From contig CM039465.1 of NCBI GenBank assembly GCA_022414725.1, positions 37,705,390-37,769,389 on the forward strand: a stretch of 64,000 nt of DNA, written 5' to 3'. The notes under the pieces are model-generated. The model saw only the letters and a list, made by a program, of their open reading frames with translations, was not told the origin of the DNA and made no database searches. Shown here piece by piece: positions 11,701 through 22,426 of this stretch. The number at the start of each line of letters is the position of its first letter. The first letter of the stretch is position 1. The translations under genes were made by a program, and so were the position numbers. The DNA is from Microglena sp. YARC. Lineage: Eukaryota > Chlorophyta > Chlorophyceae > Chlamydomonadales > Chlamydomonadaceae.

Positions 11701-11937
11701 ACCCCCATCCACACTCACACCAGACACCTGGCCACACTGGTCTACACGTATGAAACATGTGCCCTGCGCATGAAGGACAGACTGAAGTGGACCATCTGTC
11801 TGCAGGCAGCTATGGTCAGTGCTTATTGCACTGCAGCTCACAGGCAACCTGGAATCCTGATGCAGTCACACCAGATCAGAAGTGACAATGAACCCAGTCC
11901 ACTTCTGATCTACATAGATGACACCATACTGCCATGA
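8743..11937 (+). pseudogene. Gag / protease-like / zinc-knuckle frame of the LTR element
   Basis: One reading frame runs from the end of Gag to 11937. It is broken by TGA at 9088-9090, TAA at 9214-9216 and the MITE at 10088-10274 plus its 8-bp duplication. Around 9640-9990 it reads NWALSSDSIHHLTYNR, a decayed version of the copia protease start W-x-L-D-S-G-A-x-H-H: the catalytic DSG is now SSD. A later HLMSI block matches the family LLS position. At 10636-10677 there is a zinc knuckle CWNCGGFGHSSLDC (C-x2-C-x4-H-x4-C). 11061-11295 encodes a V/P repeat from a 15-bp minisatellite. The last 200 residues are unrecognised. Confidence 0.7.
10088..10274. mobile_element. hAT-type MITE nested in the LTR element
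   Basis: The TIRs are CAGGGTAATTCAAA and the inverse of TTTGAAGTACCCTG (13 of 14 match), with a perfect 8-bp duplication GTTCTACC at 10080-10087 and 10275-10282. The inside is dense in GCGC and AAGCGC blocks in both orientations. Removing the element and one duplication rejoins the host frame without a shift. A second copy with its own 8-bp duplication is at 62291-62483. Confidence 0.9.
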
Positions 11938-12488
11938 AACCATCAGGATTACTTCATTCTCAACTTCTGTCCTCCAGTATTCCATGCTGACCCCACGTCT
12001 GACCTTTGGGATGACCTGCACTAGGCAATCACCACAAGGCTCAGACGTGACGGTTTCTACCAGGTGCCATACATTGATGATGAAGCTTGAACATTCTAGA
12101 TCAACCACATAGTCCTTGGATTGAGATTGCCCTCTAAGGAGGATTCCAACTTCAGACAACATATTGGCTGCACTGGCAAGCTCAAGCTTGATTAGTCACT
12201 CCCTGTGTTGAAACCCCTGCAACTTCCTGCAGCCCTTATGAGTCTACTCTAGGACCCTTCCAGATTCAGATCCAGATCCAGACTTTTGCTTGATAGATAT
12301 TGCATCTTTACTGCCACCTCTCTTCTATCTAGTTCCATTCTGCACCTTCCTTCCAGCTTCCAAAGCCGACCCATAGACAAGCCTTATCTGCTACGAAATA
12401 TTATACTTATATAGTATTATTTTAATTGTCCCACCAGTTTTCTAACTCCTCCAATTCCCGGAATTCTCCAATATGAAGAATACCAGGA
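11938..12488 (+). pseudogene. Decayed coding tail of the LTR element
   Basis: Another frame here reads like protein (DYFILNFCPPVFHADP, then ITTRLRRDGFYQVPYIDD and VLGLRLPSKEDSNFRQ) but is cut by TAG and TGA codons, most of which could be CAG or CGA codons changed by C-to-T. The product is unrecognised and there is no reverse transcriptase pattern around it. Confidence 0.4.
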
Positions 12489-12499
12489 ATTGGGGGGGA
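12489..12499 (+). promoter_or_regulatory. Polypurine tract of the LTR element
   Basis: The run AATTGGGGGGGA lies directly next to the first base of the 3' LTR, where plus-strand priming is expected. Confidence 0.75.
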
Positions 12500-12752
12500 T
12501 GTTATTCACCGGCTTTCCCGGATCAACTAGAGTGACTTAGAGTGCACAGGACTCCCGCCCTGTTGCACTATACTGTAGTGCCGCTGCCAGCTATGGCACG
12601 GACTCTACATACAGTCCGGTACCCTGAGGTACCGTGCTATCTTGCTACATTTCCCTAGCGCACTTTCCTAGTGCTTATCAAGTGTAATCATTCTATACCT
12701 TCACTGCTTCTCCTACGTCTCTGTGCTTCGCACGTAACTCCGGAAATCAAAA
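12500..12752 (+). repeat. 3' LTR
   Basis: The direct copy of 7773-8011, starting TGTTATTCACC and ending AAATCAAAA. The GATAG duplication follows it at 12753-12757. Confidence 0.9.
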
Positions 12753-12757
12753 GATAG

Positions 12758-13162
12758 GGAGGAGGTGAGGGGGGAATAGGATTGGGAGGAGGAGGAGAGG
12801 GGGGAGGAGAAGGAGAGGGGGGAGAAGGAGAGGGGAAAGGGAGGTGAGGGGGGCTGTGGGGAGGGGCAAGGTGAGGGGGGGCTTGTAGCAGCACTTGACA
12901 TTGCTGGAGAAAAGGGCGACGGAGATGGGGGCTCCATCAGTGGTGTTCAGAAGAGAGCTCATGCTGGTGCAGCGGTCTCCATAGTCCTTGGCATCGGCGG
13001 GGATCTGGAGCATGACCTTGACATCGCCGCTCATGGGCAGTGGGGTCTTAACGGAGTTCAGCTTGATCATCTAGACACCGGGGTAGCCAGTGTTGTCGAA
13101 AGAGGTAAGAGAAGCAACTCCGTTTACATATCTGTAGAGATCAGAGAAGCGGCAGTTCTAGT
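12758..13162 (-). pseudogene. Pherophorin pseudogene, end of first domain and start of rod
   Basis: This exon begins after a TTTTTTGCAG acceptor (13163-13166). Joined to the exon at 13462-13667 it continues in frame: NCRFSDLYRYVNG, SLTSFDNTGYPGV, MIKLNSVKTPLP, then VKCCYKPP. This is the second half of a pherophorin domain, followed by a proline-rich rod. Two in-frame TAG codons (13158-13160 and 13071-13073) break it, both at places where a CAG would fit. The rod is in a different frame from the domain; the switch is at a run of seven C just after CCYK, so a homopolymer indel is likely. The rod runs up to the LTR insertion. Confidence 0.8.
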
Positions 13163-13170
13163 CTGCAAAA

Positions 13171-13267
<97 letters not shown>

Positions 13268-13461
13268 ATGGTGAGCATTGGAGGTTTCATCAGCACATGG
13301 TTCTACACAGGTTGAAAGATCCACCACTTCATGACTAGCACCCAGACCACAGCTCAGCAGGAACAATCCATAGGTGCATTGCAAGGACAGCAGCAGTATT
13401 CTTTATAAAATGATGGCAAGCATGGCATTGGCAAGATAGGACAATCTTTTGGCTGACTTAC
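13163..13461 (-). other. Pherophorin intron with GT microsatellite and 40-bp G run
   Basis: The GTAAGT donor at 13461 and the TTTTTTGCAG acceptor at 13163-13166 bound a 299 bp intron. On the plus strand it contains about 26 GT repeats (13172-13224) followed by about 40 G. The two flanking exons join in phase. Confidence 0.75.
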
Positions 13462-13667
13462 CAGCGTTGATCTTGACCTTGCCGATATCCATGGTACATT
13501 CATCGTTGCTCCAGGTAGGGCAGCCAGGGTTACTCTTCAGGGTGAACTCAACCGTCTTCTCAGTGACAAAGTAGTCGTGCATGGTGGGGCCGCATGGGGA
13601 TCCACAGTAGCAGTAAGGGAAGACAACACCCTCAACGAATCTCTGGGCAAAGGCGACACCAGCACAA
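13462..13667 (-). pseudogene. Pherophorin pseudogene, first-domain exon
   Basis: It starts after a TTTACAG acceptor at 13668-13670 and ends at a GTAAGT donor. The frame reads VFPYCYCGSPCGPTMHDY, then CPTWSNDECTMDIGKVKINA. The F-P-Y-C-x-C opening is the hallmark of the pherophorin domain (Pfam PF12499, DUF3707, by recall). This exon has no stop. The exon with the signal peptide should lie above 13670, but I cannot find one in the next several hundred bases. Confidence 0.8.
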
Positions 13668-13670
13668 CTG

Positions 13671-13955
13671 TAAATGGAGAGATTTTGGGGTTGATTGAAT
13701 GAGACCATCAGTCACATTGTCCGTACATCAAGTTTGTATTTGATTGCAGCATGATGAGGTTGTTGGGTTGGGTGAAGGGCTGGTCGAGAACTCCATCACC
13801 AGGACTGCTACCCATGTGAAACTGCTAAAACAAGTATTAAAGGTAATGATAACGTTTGGTGATGCTTGGTATAAAGGGAACACGTTGTCCTCGGCCAGAG
13901 AACAAACTGGACAGGCTCCCATCGCGGTTGACAACGACCTGCACCGATCAGGGCG
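13671..13955. other. No gene seen
   Basis: Sequence upstream of the pherophorin domain exon. No signal-peptide exon, promoter or repeat could be identified. Confidence 0.4.
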
Positions 13956-14030
13956 ACCGTAGGGGGAATCGAACCCCCGGCCCTGGTCGTTTCAGCTTTT
14001 TGGTGTACAACTAGACCGATCTATATCACT
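13956..14030 (-). repeat. tRNA-like sequence (probable SINE head or tRNA pseudogene)
   Basis: On the minus strand it ends in a perfect T-arm (GGGGG-TTCGATT-CCCCC) followed by TACGGTC. The expected 5' acceptor strand GATCGGT pairs at five of seven positions. The D and anticodon arms do not fold into a normal cloverleaf and the spacing is short, so it is not scored as a functional tRNA. Confidence 0.4.
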
Positions 14031-14034
14031 GAAA

Positions 14035-16680
14035 CGGGCTGATATTCGGCTGAAACAAAATCTCCATATTTTTCAAAGAGGGATTAGCCCCATTTAAATG
14101 TTGGTTTCTTCTCGATTCGGGTCTCTACCCGGCGATGTAAAGATCCTTCACCTTTATCCGGAACACCCTGCTTCAGCCAGTCGCTGGACCCATGGAAATA
14201 CCGTTGGACTCAGCTATAAATACGCCAACATGGGTTACTGACATTACTTTGCCCAGTCTGGAGGGCGGTGTGGACCAGACTCCGTGGGGTAAAACTCACG
14301 CCAACCGGGAGAAGTTCGATCCCCACTGCCGGAAGACAGTTGAGTTCAGAGTCCGTTCCCTCGGGGGCGGTGGTGGTTCCACTGTCAGGATAAGTGGCCA
14401 TTGGAATCTTCTTCTTCTTCGAGCATCTCCGATTTCTGTCTTCCCCTTGCTCCGGATTGGCCTCGCGCCGGATCCTGGAGGCTACAGGAGAGGTACAGAA
14501 GCAGGCAGTACTTCTGTGGAGCTTTTAACTCCCGTCGAACCTCCCTTCGTCCTCTTCGACCATCTCCAATTTCTGTCTACCACTTACGCCGGATTGGCCT
14601 CGCGCCGGTTCCCTCGTCCCTCGCTCTACGGTTTCTCCTTGCTGTAGGACTGTATGGGTACGTTCTGCCCTCGCTCCTTTTCCTCCCACCTTTTCTCAAG
14701 TCCAGCTATGCTCTGTTGTTTGTCTTGCCACCTCGATGGGACTCTTGCTTCCTGCCCTGGTCTCTGAGGATTTGGCACTTTTGCTAGCCAGTGCTCTATC
14801 TACCTTTGGTTCTCGAGATTCTACGTGTTTTCTCGTGGATCCAGAGTTTCTCTGTGTATCCCCTTGGACTGTCGTCTGCCGGGCCATGCCCTTTGGCCCC
14901 TTCTGGATATTTAGCTGGTCGCCTTTGGGCGGGCGACCAGGCCTACGGGCTGTACTTGATATCTAGGAGGAGGAGCCCAATACCGGATATCTGGCTGGAG
15001 TGATGACCTATGGATTTCTGGATGGCTGCCTTTGGACCTGGCCGATGACGATATCCTTTGGTGGACATTGTAGCGCTGTGGATACTAAAGTTTGTAGAGC
15101 CTTTCTAGCAAGGCTGTGTGTTGGCTGCATATAGCCAACAGGTCTGCCCTGTCAACGGGGGTGGGTTCCTTTATCTTAGATGTTTGTGCGTGCTTGCAGA
15201 GTCTTGTTGGCTTGGTTTTGCGGACTCTTTGCGTGTAGTTTGGATTCTCCCTTTACTCCCTGGTGTGTGTTTGGTTGTTCTCCTAGGCACTCTTGTCCTT
15301 ATTTGCAAGAAGGTGGTGCGGGGTTGATTAGCGCTTTTTTCTGTTAGGGGCATTATCGCTGCATATTAAGGTGCTCATAGCGCGTGCCCTTGATTGGTCC
15401 TTTGCTCTTTTGGCTCAGCCCTCTTCTCTTGTGTTTGTTGGGCTTGGTGCTCTGGATTGCCTGCCTTAGCATCCCTCCCCTTCACGTTCCCCTTTCCGCT
15501 CTTCTTTCCGCCACTAGTTTGTTTCCTTTTTTGGACTTGACCTAGTTTGTTTTCAGGTTTGTGGGGGTGCCTTCAAAACCCTCGTGCTTTCATGTTATAA
15601 AATTGGATGGTTGGCAGGCTGTGCTGTTGTCCAGTCTCTGCAGTGATTTGCTGAGTTTATGTAACGAACCCTCTCTCACGTTCGTTCGTTCGTACGTGTC
15701 ACTAACCAAATTTTCAGGTTTCATGAAAAACATCAAAAAGTTGAACATTACATATGTTGAGATGAATTTTAAGACTTATTCATACCGGACAAATTCTCAA
15801 TAGAGCACACATGAGCATCGCAATTCACGAAAAGGAGCTCAGGTTTGGCCCAAAAGCTACAATTGACGGTTAACAATTTGATTTCAGGGTGTTTTGAGCT
15901 AACAGTTCAAAGTTGAACCACTTAAACAAGTGCGTATACATAGGTTTGGGAGCAGAAATGTCGTCAACAATTCGAGGCGAAACATGTAAGCATCACAATG
16001 GACGAAACATTCCCCTAGGGCACTCGTGCTATAATTAGCCCATGGACCCCACCTCAGGGCCGTGCGTGGGGCAGGGTCGGGGGCCACCCGGCGGGGTCGG
16101 GGGCCAGGGTCGGGGTCGGGGGCCACCGGGCTGGGACAGGGGCAAGCCACGCCACCTGCCGCTGGCCAAAAAACCGTTCAGGAGGACGGGACATACCGTT
16201 CACGTCTGGGCTGGGCAGAAACATGCAATACCTTGAACAAAATCAACCAGACACCTGATTGGCCTCATTTTTCTTGCATCAAATTATTAAAAAAAAGTCA
16301 ATATACATACATGCATTTCATTACATTACAGAAACGTTCAATACTGCTTAAAAATCAACAACCCTTCAAAAACTCTCTTTTTCGTCATTTAAAAGTTAAC
16401 AATGCTAAATCATCAATCGATTCATTGGAAATCAATTTATTACAAGCCTCCAGGCGCCCTTCAAATTACATCCTATTCGAATTGATACAATTTAAAGCAA
16501 TTAAATGCATTCAAATCACGTCAATTAAATTAAATGGAAAGGAATACATCGAATTAAAGTAACACAACATTAAATACATTTCATTTAAATTAATTAAAAT
16601 ACGTTGAATTAAGGATTCGAATCATTTCATTCGGGACGCGCCTCCAGGCGCTCTTAATAGAACTGCAACTAGTGTGGAAG
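14035..16680. other. Unclassified stretch with small local repeats
   Basis: 14418-14470 and 14558-14610 are direct repeats about 140 bp apart (both end GGATTGGCCTCGCGCCGG). 14620-15560 is T-rich on the plus strand without a convincing exon chain. 16040-16140 is a GGGTCGGGGGCCA-type local repeat. 16250-16620 is AT-rich with many ATTAAA motifs. Open frames here are short and of mixed composition; none is supported. Confidence 0.4.
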
Positions 16681-17199
16681 CAGGGGGGGGGGGGGGGGGG
16701 GGGGGGGTATGATGTTTGAATGTAAGCATGTCATGGGTAGGGGTCGGCTGTGTTATGTAATATTAGTGAATAAATAATCTATATATATAAAGAAATCATG
16801 GCGGTCGTGGTCGTGGTCGTGGTGGTGTCATCGCGTAACCAACTTAACCGACTTCCCGCCCAGCCAATTCACGCTCAGCCAATTCACGCTTTTAATCCCT
16901 CCTGCTTGAACTTCTGCCGGATTTAGCCTCCTGCGAATTCTTCCTTATGCGACCTTCGCCTCCTGCATATTCTACCTGTTGCGCATCCCGCCCGATTTCT
17001 CCTTTTCCCGCCCGAGTTTATCCACCTGATTTCGGTAGCGCTACAGTTTGTCTTCCTACAAGCTTTTCCCTTGCATCTCTGCATGATCGACCCCTTGCAT
17101 CAAGAGACCTGTCGCTGCGCACAACGGAAGGTGACGTGGTCAGTCAGATGACCTGGCAGAAGTTTTCGAATCCCATCCATCCCATTGCATGTCAAAAAC
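16681..17199. other. G run, family 1 fragment and CT-rich sequence
   Basis: 16683-16707 is a 25-base G run. 16730-16785 matches the left part of dispersed family 1. 16800-16835 is a GGTCGT repeat. 16900-17190 is pyrimidine-rich and repeats CCTCCTGC; no gene is seen. Confidence 0.45.
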
Positions 17200-17468
17200 T
17201 TGACTGCAACTTCGTCCCACTGCATTGAGAAACATTTCGCTCCGCATTGTGCCATGGCAAGCACGCGGCAAAGTTGACTAAATGAACAATCTCGCTGAGC
17301 TTTCTCGCCCTAAGTCTAACCGAACATCTCATTTCAGCGACTTGGCTGCAACTTCTTCCCGCTGCATCGAGAAACATGTCGCTGTGCATTGTGCCATAGC
17401 GATAACGCGGCAAAGTTGAATGGACGAACCTAGCTATGTTTCCAAGTCTCAGATCGAGTTGATTTCGC
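17200..17468. repeat. Two-copy tandem repeat, about 138 bp
   Basis: 17203-17337 and 17341-17468 align: both begin CTTG-CTGCAACTTC, contain GAAACAT-TCGCT, GCATTGTGCCAT and ACGCGGCAAAGTTGA, and differ at many single bases. Confidence 0.7.
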
Positions 17469-18196
17469 GAGCAGTTCGTGTGGACAGGATAGGTCCTCGG
17501 GCGATCTGAATACATGCTTGCCAAGAAGCTTCAGGTATGTACGGTTGCGATTGCACAGGTTCAGTTTGCTCAGTGGGGTCGGCTGTCGATCACAGCTGAA
17601 GTGGCAGGGAAGGTCCGCAATCGCGCAGGTCCGATGCTATCAGCGGAGTCGGGATATGCGCAAACGTTGTCGATTGGGTTGGATCTGCAGCCTGCTCTTC
17701 GTCCTGTTTGCCTTTCAGCTATGACAAAGCCCTCGGCTGAAGTGGAGGAGGGCAGATAAGGAGGTGGGGTAAGGGGTAGGGGCAAGAAATATGTCAGGAC
17801 ATGTTGAAGTGGAAGGGAAGTTGTTTGTTGGTGGGGGTACATGGCTGGGTGGTGGGGGTGGAGATAACTGGGGTGGGGGGGAGTACTGTGGTATGTGGGT
17901 GCTTGTGGGTGCACAAGGGGACCATCTCAAGGGATATGCGTTTGTCAGTGTTTTCAGTTGCATGCACTGCTGACAAAACCGGCATAAACTGTCATGTAAC
18001 CCAGCCCAAAACAGGTGCGACCAACAGGAGGGAAGGGGGGAAGGTGTGTGTGTGTGGTGGTGGGTGGGTGGGGGGGGGGGGGGCTCAGTGTTTTTCTCGT
18101 TGGGAAAACATCATATGGCTGTGTGTTCATGTGAGGGGTGGGGGGGAGTACAAATTTAAACCATTCTGTAACCCAGCCCCAAACAGGTGCGGCCAA
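17469..18196. other. No gene; G/T-rich microsatellite sequence
   Basis: 17755-18160 is dominated by GGTGGG, GTGTGT and G runs (up to about 14 at 18070). Two copies of TGTAACCCAGCCC-AAACAGGTGCG at 17995 and 18168 make a local repeat of about 175 bp that leads into segmental copy 2. Confidence 0.5.
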
Positions 18197-20701
18197 ATGC
18201 CAAACGGGCACCATACCATGATAGGGGTGGGGGCAGTTTGTCTGCGTGTGTGTAGGTGTGGCCACCGGCCACACCGGCTATCGTACTAGTGTGATATAAT
18301 ATGATATAATAATATTCGGACGAGCCGTCTCACCAGAATTTTGAATTTATTTGAAAAAATAATATTATTGTGACACTATAATAATATTAGTTTATATTAG
18401 GTTTTCAAACACTATATTGCAGATGGATGGCTGCCTACCTGTTGAACCTGCACCAGGTTGTGAGAACACGTGGCAGCATACTGAAATGCAACAAGAGTGG
18501 GGCGCCATTATCAAGGGCTCAGAAATTGAGTGGGGACATGCACTGAACGGTACTCGGGAGTTAACTGAGAGTGCGCGATGGGAAAATGCGCAGTTCGGTG
18601 AGATAATGTTAACTGAAGTACGGTGACTATAGCTAGCTCCGGCTTACGCTGTGGTGTCCTTAACTTCACATCCTGTGAGTAACTGTATTACTCGGATGTA
18701 ACAATTTCAATTTCAATTAACGGAAGACTGGGCGTGCAGGCAACAACTGCCTGCTATGGGCCGGCTGATTACTGTCAATTTCTGTAACCAGTGCACAGCA
18801 TTCTCTAAACGATACGTCGGACACATGCAGCTGTGGCAGTGCATAAGTGAGCAATTAGCTAGCGAGTCGATGCAACGAGAACCATTTATGTAGGTTTCAT
18901 CGGTTCTGTGCCGGGCGAGGGAGGCGAAGGTGGGGTATTGGTGTACTAATTGTATAGTTAATAGTATTTAGTTGATTATTTTATATAATGAATCATTAAT
19001 TAATTATATACAATAATAGGTTTCCCTATAGTTCTGACAGGAATTGGCAACAGCAACAGGGGCCTAACGAAGGGGGAGGGGGCATGGCGACAGTTTAGTA
19101 GCAGTTCCGCAAGAAATAAGCTATAGCAACGAGGTGCGCATGAGGGGAGCCAGCACGAGAGGTGGCACGCAAGACGTGTAAGCATAGCAAGACGCGCATG
19201 GGGTCGTGGTATAGATACACATAGTGCATTGACCCTGCCCCTCATTAGTAGTGGGATGCACTGCGTTGTTGCTTCTGAAACTGGGTGAAACCCCCCTGTA
19301 GTGCGATGCATTGGCACGGTGTGGCCACGGTGTCTGGGGCTTCGGCCAGTGACACCATTTAGATATTATTTAATGGGGGTTACGGTGATTGTTGCTAGCT
19401 CCGGCTTAGGCTGTGGTGTCCTTAATTTCACGTCCTTAGAGTGACTGCATTACTCGGATGTAACAATTTCAATTTCAACTACGGTACATAGTGCATTGGC
19501 AAGAGCACTATATATGTAGGGGTCGGCTATGTTATATAATATTAGTGAATAAATAATATTATATAATATTAGCCGGACGAGCCATCTCACCAGAATTTCA
19601 AATTTATTAGAAAAACTGATATTATTGTGACACTATAATAATATTAGTTAATATTAGTTTTTCAAACACTAATATTAGTTGCCGTTCACTATACGTATGG
19701 AAACACAACTGGACGTTATGACACCTTACAAAAAGTTAAGTATCTACGTTACAGCCGGACGACTTGTTTCGTTATTGAAACGTTACAAACATGTTATATG
19801 TGTGTCATACGTTATATACGTGTCCCTAAACGAGTTATGGAAACCCTTGAAATGTTATATATGTCATGAAAACGTCAAGGCGTTGATGCAGTTTTTTCGT
19901 TTTTGAAGCCCCCCATTTCCATAGCTATTCTGGTTCCGGAGCCCGTCTCCGTTTGTAGCTATTTATAGCCATTTTCAAATTGGCTTCTTCCAACATTCTA
20001 ACTTCTTACTTAACTTGGCCGAGGATGGCCGAGCTTAAGTGGATCTAGGTCTGGTCTAGGTTTCCCCTAATACACACACACTCCATAATTTCAGATGATT
20101 TAACCCCTGCACTACTGCTCACCCCCTCCACTCTCCAACAGCACCACTCCCTTGCCCACCCCCACCCCCACCCACCCACCCACCCACCCACCCCCCTCAC
20201 ACACACACACACCACCATGCTCATACTCCCCTCCTCCCACCAATCTGTTTACCGCTCTAGCGCTATATTTGCGGCGAGCTTTGATCATGCAGTAAGACAA
20301 ATTCAACCCACCTGATTGAACCTGCATCGCCTGCATCCAAGTTGCGAAGTGCTGATTCCGCGCAGTGGAACTGGAACCGGAACTGCGCAATAACAAAGCT
20401 AAACGCCTAGAGCTTCAGCTTTGCGCGCAGTTACCCGCTCAGTTGGACTTTCAAGCTTTCAAATAAAGCCGATTAGCCTACGCAAGTTAACTCGATGCAT
20501 GGCCTTCAATACATCTGTTTGGCCATGACCCGTAGGGGAAACAGTCTTTCTCTTATCAGGGAGCATCATTGGAATATTCGACATATGGGAATGTGATGTA
20601 GACCTCGAGAACAGCTACGAGGCTGCAGCGCGCACTCCCCTCTTATGTAACTGCAGACAGGGTTTACCTTCTGTAATTCTACTAGAACCGGGCGAGAGTT
20701 A

Positions 20702-21405
20702 CAGCTTGTTTCCAACCAGTTGGAGGTCCGGTTAAGGATTGTGTTTCGGGGGTTTAGACTCGACCTCTAACCGGACCCTTAACTGGTTGGAAACATTCCA
20801 CCAGTTGAGCAGTCTTTTGCATCTGGCCAGGTCATCTCAAAATGGATCAACGTGTCAAATGCGCAGCGCAGCACTTCCTCGCTATCCAGACGCTGATTTC
20901 AGCGTTTTATCCCGCTCCTTGCTGATGCTGCTGCTGTTGCTGCTGTTGCAGCTGTTGCAGCCGATGCACCTCAAATTGGCGTAGTTCTTCCTGCTGGCGC
21001 GGGTCCAGATCTAGAACACGCATCTGCGCCTGCCCCTCAGGAAGATCAGTCGAAAATTGCGTGGCAGGGACGGTGCCCTGCTGCTGCGAATCCATCTTGG
21101 TGAAACCGTGCGATCAATGATGAGTGTCCGAAAAAGAAAGAAAGGATGCGGCACTCCAAAGCAGCATGATTTTTAAGAGGCGCGCGCCAATTTCGTGACG
21201 TCACCAGATCTAATGCAACAACCGACTTTAACCGCCCCTCAACTTTCTTGAACGGCGGGGGGGGTGCGCCGTTGCACTAACCGGGGCAGTTGGTCTTTAA
21301 CCGGACCTCAACTTTTTTGTGTTTCCGACCAAACACCGGTTAGCGCCGAAAATAACGAATTTAACCGCCGCTCAACCGGACCTCCAACTGGTTGGAAACA
21401 AGCTG
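20702..21405 (-). mobile_element. TIR element A, copy 2
   Basis: The same element as 2505-3207, with the captured exon at 20907-21095 (here with a longer uninterrupted CTG/CAG run). TIRs of about 30 bp are intact at both ends. Confidence 0.8.
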
Positions 21406-21410
21406 GATTA

Positions 21411-22423
21411 GGGTGGATTCCCATTGGACTGGATGGGTAAAGTCGGTTGTAGTACTGGATGGGTCGGTATTTGTCGGTTGGGCCCTTTGGATGGGTCGTT
21501 GAGCTCTTTGGATGGTTCGTGCATCCGTACACGGCCACCCATCCAAAAACGCACTCCCATTGCAAGCGACTGGATGGGTGCAGCAATACACGCATGTACC
21601 ACCGGGAACCTTCGCAGGTACTTTCAATCAATAGTCGCAAGAAAAGACGGATCGATCGTTGACAGTTCAATTTCTTGCGCTGATCCATCCTAGATCCATC
21701 TATTCCTCTTCTCAAGACCGCACTCCGCGACCTGAAGTCATACCTCGCGGCGTCCATTTCTTTCTTTTAATCTTTCCACGCGATGAGCATGTCAGCCATG
21801 GAGCTATTCCGATCTGCTGCTGCCTCGCCTGCTCCCTTGCCTGCTGCCTTGCCTGCTGCCTTGCCTCCTGCCTTGCCTCCTGCCTTGCCTACTCCTTCGG
21901 AGCTTAGGGGGTTGTCGTGCTGCTGCTGTTGCACAAACTGATGTTGAGTCTAACTGTACAATCCTGACTTGGGTGTGCTCGTATGGGCATAGGAAACAGC
22001 TGAGGGAGCTGGAGAAGTTTGCGTCGAATGGAGAAGAAATTGTTAGAATGTCCCAGATTCTGTCTTGCTCCAAGATGATCTGTGATCCAAAAGTTCGGAA
22101 ACTCCTGGCTAATGAAACTAGCAGGTCGGTTGAAGAAAGCAATACGCGTCAGTTGCGCGACCGTCGCCGGATCAATGCCGGACTGTGCCGGAAGGAGCCG
22201 GATATTTTGCGACCCATCCAGAGCCATCCAACCCACACCTCGGTCGAGGGCCTGGATGGATTTTGGCTTTTGGATGGGTCGTCTGGATGGGTATTTCGTC
22301 AGTACATCCGTACAAATACGAACCATCCAAAACCCCTATGGGAAGGTAAACACTGGATGGGTCGTCGGTTATCCGTACTTAACGACCCATCCAGACCCAT
22401 CCTGCCCCAATGGGAATCCACCC
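21411..22423. mobile_element. TIR element B, copy 2
   Basis: The same as 3213-4224, with TTA outside both ends (21408-21410 and 22424-22426). It shares the TTA at its right end with element C. Confidence 0.8.
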
Positions 22424-22426
22424 TTA

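Larger units (their letters stand above)
7773..12752 (+). mobile_element. Non-autonomous copia-like LTR retrotransposon
   Basis: The LTRs are at 7773-8011 and 12500-12752, flanked by the 5-bp duplication GATAG (7768-7772 and 12753-12757). A polypurine tract with seven G stands directly before the 3' LTR. The interior (about 4.5 kb) encodes Gag-like sequence, a CCHC zinc knuckle and a decayed protease-like region. I find no integrase, reverse transcriptase or RNase H, so it depends on helpers. It sits in the proline-rod coding region of the pherophorin gene on the opposite strand and carries a nested hAT-type MITE at 10088-10274. The LTRs differ by small indels (253 versus 239 bp) and the frames by stops, so it is not a very recent insertion. 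Confidence 0.9.

Noticed and set aside
11880..11937. LLIYIDDTIL as a reverse transcriptase YxDD motif
   Set aside because: None of the other RT motifs occurs up- or downstream in any frame and the frame ends two codons later; a chance match or at most a tiny remnant.
13071..13160. In-frame TAG codons taken as a reassigned genetic code
   Set aside because: The same gene also has an in-frame TGA and a frameshift, and long frames elsewhere (38587-46317, 27627-29276) never use TAG internally, so pseudogene decay is simpler.
13956..14030. Functional tRNA gene on the minus strand
   Set aside because: Good T-arm, but D and anticodon arms do not fold and the acceptor stem pairs only partly.
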